From positions 1 through 15,674 of the forward strand of contig JAODNS010000025.1 of NCBI GenBank assembly GCA_025465145.1: a DNA stretch of 15,674 nt, given 5' to 3'. Of the stretch, positions 14,122-15,674 are shown piece after piece. Numbering within the stretch: the stretch's first letter is position 1; each line of letters opens with the position of its first letter. Made by a program: the position numbers and the translations under genes. Source of the DNA: Frankiales bacterium (GTDB taxonomy: Bacteria; Actinomycetota; Actinomycetes; Mycobacteriales; SCTD01). The notes beneath the pieces are model-generated. The model saw only the letters and a program-made list of their open reading frames with translations, did not search any database and had not been told where the DNA came from.

Positions 14122-14139
14122 GGGCCCTCTCGAGGGCCC
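14122..14139 (+). repeat. Hairpin between tRNA-Gly and tRNA-Cys
   Basis: GGGCCCT, tetraloop CTCG, AGGGCCC: a perfect 7-pair stem in the 31-base spacer. It may mark RNase processing of a tRNA precursor or partial termination. No T run follows. Confidence 0.5.
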
Positions 14140-14147
14140 GCATGTCT

Positions 14148-14219
14148 GGCCGGGTGGCCGAGTGGCTTAGGCAAGGGCCTGCAAAGCCCTGTACGCGGGT
14201 TCGATTCCCGCCCCGGCCT
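14148..14219 (+). tRNA. tRNA-Cys (anticodon GCA)
   Basis: Acceptor stem GGCCGGG/CCCGGCC, D arm GCC/GGC, anticodon stem AGGGC/GCCCT with loop CTGCAAA (anticodon GCA), T arm GCGGG/CCCGC with loop TTCGATT, discriminator T. All stems pair. No CCA is encoded. Confidence 0.97.
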
Positions 14220-14251
14220 CACGCCGCCTCCACTCACAACTGCACAGGCAC

Positions 14252-14325
14252 GGGCGATTGGCGCAGTCTGGTAGCGCGCTTCCCTGACACGGAAGAGGTC
14301 ACAGGTTCAAGTCCTGTATCGCCCA
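14252..14325 (+). tRNA. tRNA-Val (anticodon GAC)
   Basis: Acceptor stem GGGCGAT/ATCGCCC, D arm GCGC/GCGC, anticodon stem CTTCC/GGAAG with loop CTGACAC (anticodon GAC, reading GTC and GTT), T arm ACAGG/CCTGT with loop TTCAAGT, discriminator A. No CCA is encoded. It is the last tRNA of the cluster and a different isoacceptor from the tRNA-Val(CAC) at 11420-11493. Confidence 0.97.
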
Positions 14326-14422
14326 CAATGCAAAACCGCAGGTCAGCCCGGGTGCAGGATCAAGCACCGGCTCGGGCGTCGTGCTACGAGCGCTACGGCG
14401 AGCGCGCCCGTCCGGGCGGCCA

Positions 14423-14451
14423 CGGGCGGCATGGACACCGCTGTCCGCCCG
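14423..14451. terminator. Hairpin in the gap between tRNA-Val and the DICT-like gene
   Basis: The 183-base gap 14326-14508 holds no convincing gene. CGGGCGG (14423-14429) pairs with CCGCCCG (14445-14451); alternatively GGACA-CCGC-TGTCC forms an inner stem. It lies between converging transcripts and could end either. A second small inverted repeat, CGTGGC-GT-GCCACG, is at 14461-14474. Neither has a T run. Confidence 0.4.
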
Positions 14452-14508
14452 GCCTCAATCCGTGGCGTGCCACGAGGAGCTCGCCGTTGACCCGCTTCCC
14501 GCCCGGGC

Positions 14509-14973
14509 TCAGCCGAACGGCGTGCACAGCCGCTCGGCCACGCTGCGCACCACGGCCCGGTCCCGCGTGACCGCCCCTTCGAACATCCTCGCCATGTCCG
14601 GCTGCTCCGGGCCGCGCCGGTCGACGGCCGCGAAGCAGGCCACGACCGGCGAGGTCAGGACCACGACCCACTCGTAACGCAGCGGGTCGTCCGGCTCCAG
14701 GTCCTCTCCGACGAGGCCGGGCTCCAGCCAGCTCTGCACGCCCTCGCCGAGCACCCGCGCGGAGGTGCCGGCTGCGACCAGGGTCGCGTACGTACGACGC
14801 GTCGCGGAGGTGAGGAACCGGACGTCTTGCAGGGCGGCGGCCGCGCCCGCCGGAGGATCCGCGAGCGCCTCGCGCTCGAGCGCGCGGGTGCGTCGCAGCG
14901 CCTCCGCCTTGTCCATGAGCATCGGCTCCGCGGCAGCGCTGACCAGCGCGAACGGCGAGGGCTCAGCGCGCAA
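14509..14973 (-). CDS. DICT-like sensory domain protein
   Basis: About 154 residues, probably a stand-alone DICT-type sensory domain (a fold first noted with diguanylate cyclases and two-component systems). Visible blocks: FALVSAAAEPMLMDKAEALR, VRFLTSATRRTYATLVAAGT, ARVLGEGVQSWLEPGLVGED and DPLRYEWVVVLTSPVVACFA, ending in a helix. There is no DNA-binding or catalytic domain. I chose a TTG at 14973: it has AGGAG 8 bases upstream, overlapping the end of the upstream PAS gene, and an N-terminus (LRAEPSPFALVSAA) that starts just before the domain. The frame is open further upstream only as a shadow of the PAS gene. It is 5 bases downstream of that gene, so the two form an operon and likely act together. 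The domain name is my recognition from pattern, not a search result. Confidence 0.75.
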   Translation of the reverse strand: MRAEPSPFALVSAAAEPMLMDKAEALRRTRALEREALADPPAGAAAALQDVRFLTSATRRTYATLVAAGTSARVLGEGVQSWLEPGLVGEDLEPDDPLRYEWVVVLTSPVVACFAAVDRRGPEQPDMARMFEGAVTRDRAVVRSVAERLCTPFG

Positions 14974-14978
14974 CGCCG

Positions 14979-15674
14979 CTACTCCTGCGGCGGCCGGATG
15001 TCGGCGATGTACACACTGCGGCCCTCGGGCGTGCGCAGGTGCTGGATGAGGAAGCCGCAGACGACCTCGGTGCCGTCGGCGCGCAGCACCGGCAGGTCGA
15101 GGGGCACGCCGATCGCGTGCGCGACCCCGGTGCTGAGGTGCCGGCTGAAGCCGCTGACGTGCGCCTCCCGGAACTGCGGCGGCACGATGGCGACGATCCG
15201 CCGGCCGACGAGGTCCTGGGGCCGCCAGCCCAGCTGCGCGGACAGGCCGGGGCTGATGCCGATGATCCGGTTGGCGTCGTCCGCAGCGACGACGCTGCGC
15301 GTCGGGTCCTCGAGCAGGCTGGCGTCCCAGGTGGGGTCCAGCGGGGCGAGGTCGTCGACCAGACCGGTGAAGCGCTCGTCGTCGGCCCCGGCCCACGGGG
15401 ACGACGGGCTGCCGGCGACCTGCGCGATGACTTGCTCGCACGCCCAGTCGCGTACGGCAACGATCTCGGGCAGGCCGGGCCGGACCAGCAGCAGCCCGGC
15501 TGTCGCGAGCCGCTCCGCCTCGTCGAGCGCGTCCTGCAGCTGGCCGAACGCGCCGACCTGCTCGGGACCGACCGACAGCGCGAGGTCGATCTGGAGCGGC
15601 ACCTCCGGCAGCGCGCCGGGGTGCTCCGCGGGCAGCGGCCGGGCGGCGCGGCCGGCCGCGCGGGCTGCCGCGAT
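14979..15674 (-). CDS. PAS-domain protein (partial, N-terminus beyond window edge)
   Basis: 231 residues visible, with no stop up to the edge. The C-terminal 110 residues are a PAS domain: TRSVVAADDANRIIGISPGL, then QLGWRPQDLVGRRIVAIVPP, then VLRADGTEVVCGFLIQHLRT and a final SVYIADIRPPQE. Ahead of it lies a helical region (QLQDALDEAERLATAGLLLV, then EIVAVRDWACEQVIAQVAG) that may be the end of another sensory or ATPase-like domain cut by the edge. An internal GTG at 15602 has GGAG touching it with no spacing, which makes it a poor start, so I treat the gene as continuing out of the window. It is followed after 5 bases by the DICT-like gene. Partner and signal are unknown. Confidence 0.8.
   Translation of the reverse strand: MAAARAAGRAARPLPAEHPGALPEVPLQIDLALSVGPEQVGAFGQLQDALDEAERLATAGLLLVRPGLPEIVAVRDWACEQVIAQVAGSPSSPWAGADDERFTGLVDDLAPLDPTWDASLLEDPTRSVVAADDANRIIGISPGLSAQLGWRPQDLVGRRIVAIVPPQFREAHVSGFSRHLSTGVAHAIGVPLDLPVLRADGTEVVCGFLIQHLRTPEGRSVYIADIRPPQE

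Noticed and set aside
13382..14143. Upstream extension of the sigma-factor frame to 14143
   Set aside because: The extension is antisense to the Ssg-family gene and has no sigma-factor similarity; a good ribosome binding site and promoter point to the GTG at 13369.

Overview
The window is very GC-rich, with G or C in almost every third codon position, many GTG starts and tRNA genes without an encoded CCA. Its genes are those of an actinobacterium: a phosphatidylinositol mannoside block, an RskA/SigK-type pair, an SsgA/SsgB-family protein and PP2C-type (SpoIIE) signalling. The Ssg-family gene points to a morphologically complex or sporulating lineage. I cannot name a genus.

Layout. Bases 1-2330 (minus strand) hold pgsA, patA and pimA, which make phosphatidylinositol phosphate and the first mannosides; pimA runs off the left edge. 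Bases 2400-4777 (plus) hold an EF-G-like GTPase and a small unrecognised protein. Bases 4774-7234 (minus) hold thrS and a HIT-family gene. In mycobacteria thrS, the HIT gene, pgsA, patA and pimA are contiguous, so here the two plus-strand genes split the usual block. A hairpin separates thrS from an OsmC-family gene (7317-7754).

Bases 7867-11293 are a signalling region: a PAS-GAF-PP2C-HATPase protein, a 50-residue acidic protein, a very small membrane protein, a GAF-domain gene interrupted by an in-frame TAG, and a receiver-like protein with a degenerate phosphorylation pocket. Then come tRNA-Val(CAC) and a PGPGW-type membrane protein.

Bases 11913-13369 (minus) hold a translationally coupled ECF sigma factor and RskA-like membrane anti-sigma factor. 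A candidate SigK-type promoter and a perfect 12-base palindrome lie just upstream. Divergent from them is the SsgA/SsgB-like gene (13553-13990), followed by tRNA-Gly(GCC), tRNA-Cys(GCA) and tRNA-Val(GAC). The right edge holds a minus-strand pair, a PAS protein (cut by the edge) and a DICT-like sensory protein.

No CRISPR array, insertion sequence, integrase or prophage gene was seen, and no gene-free stretch exceeds 300 bases. I did not find a clearly new multi-gene system. The best candidates for follow-up are the interrupted GAF gene joined in frame to a membrane peptide, the promoter and palindrome at sigK, and the unrecognised small proteins.
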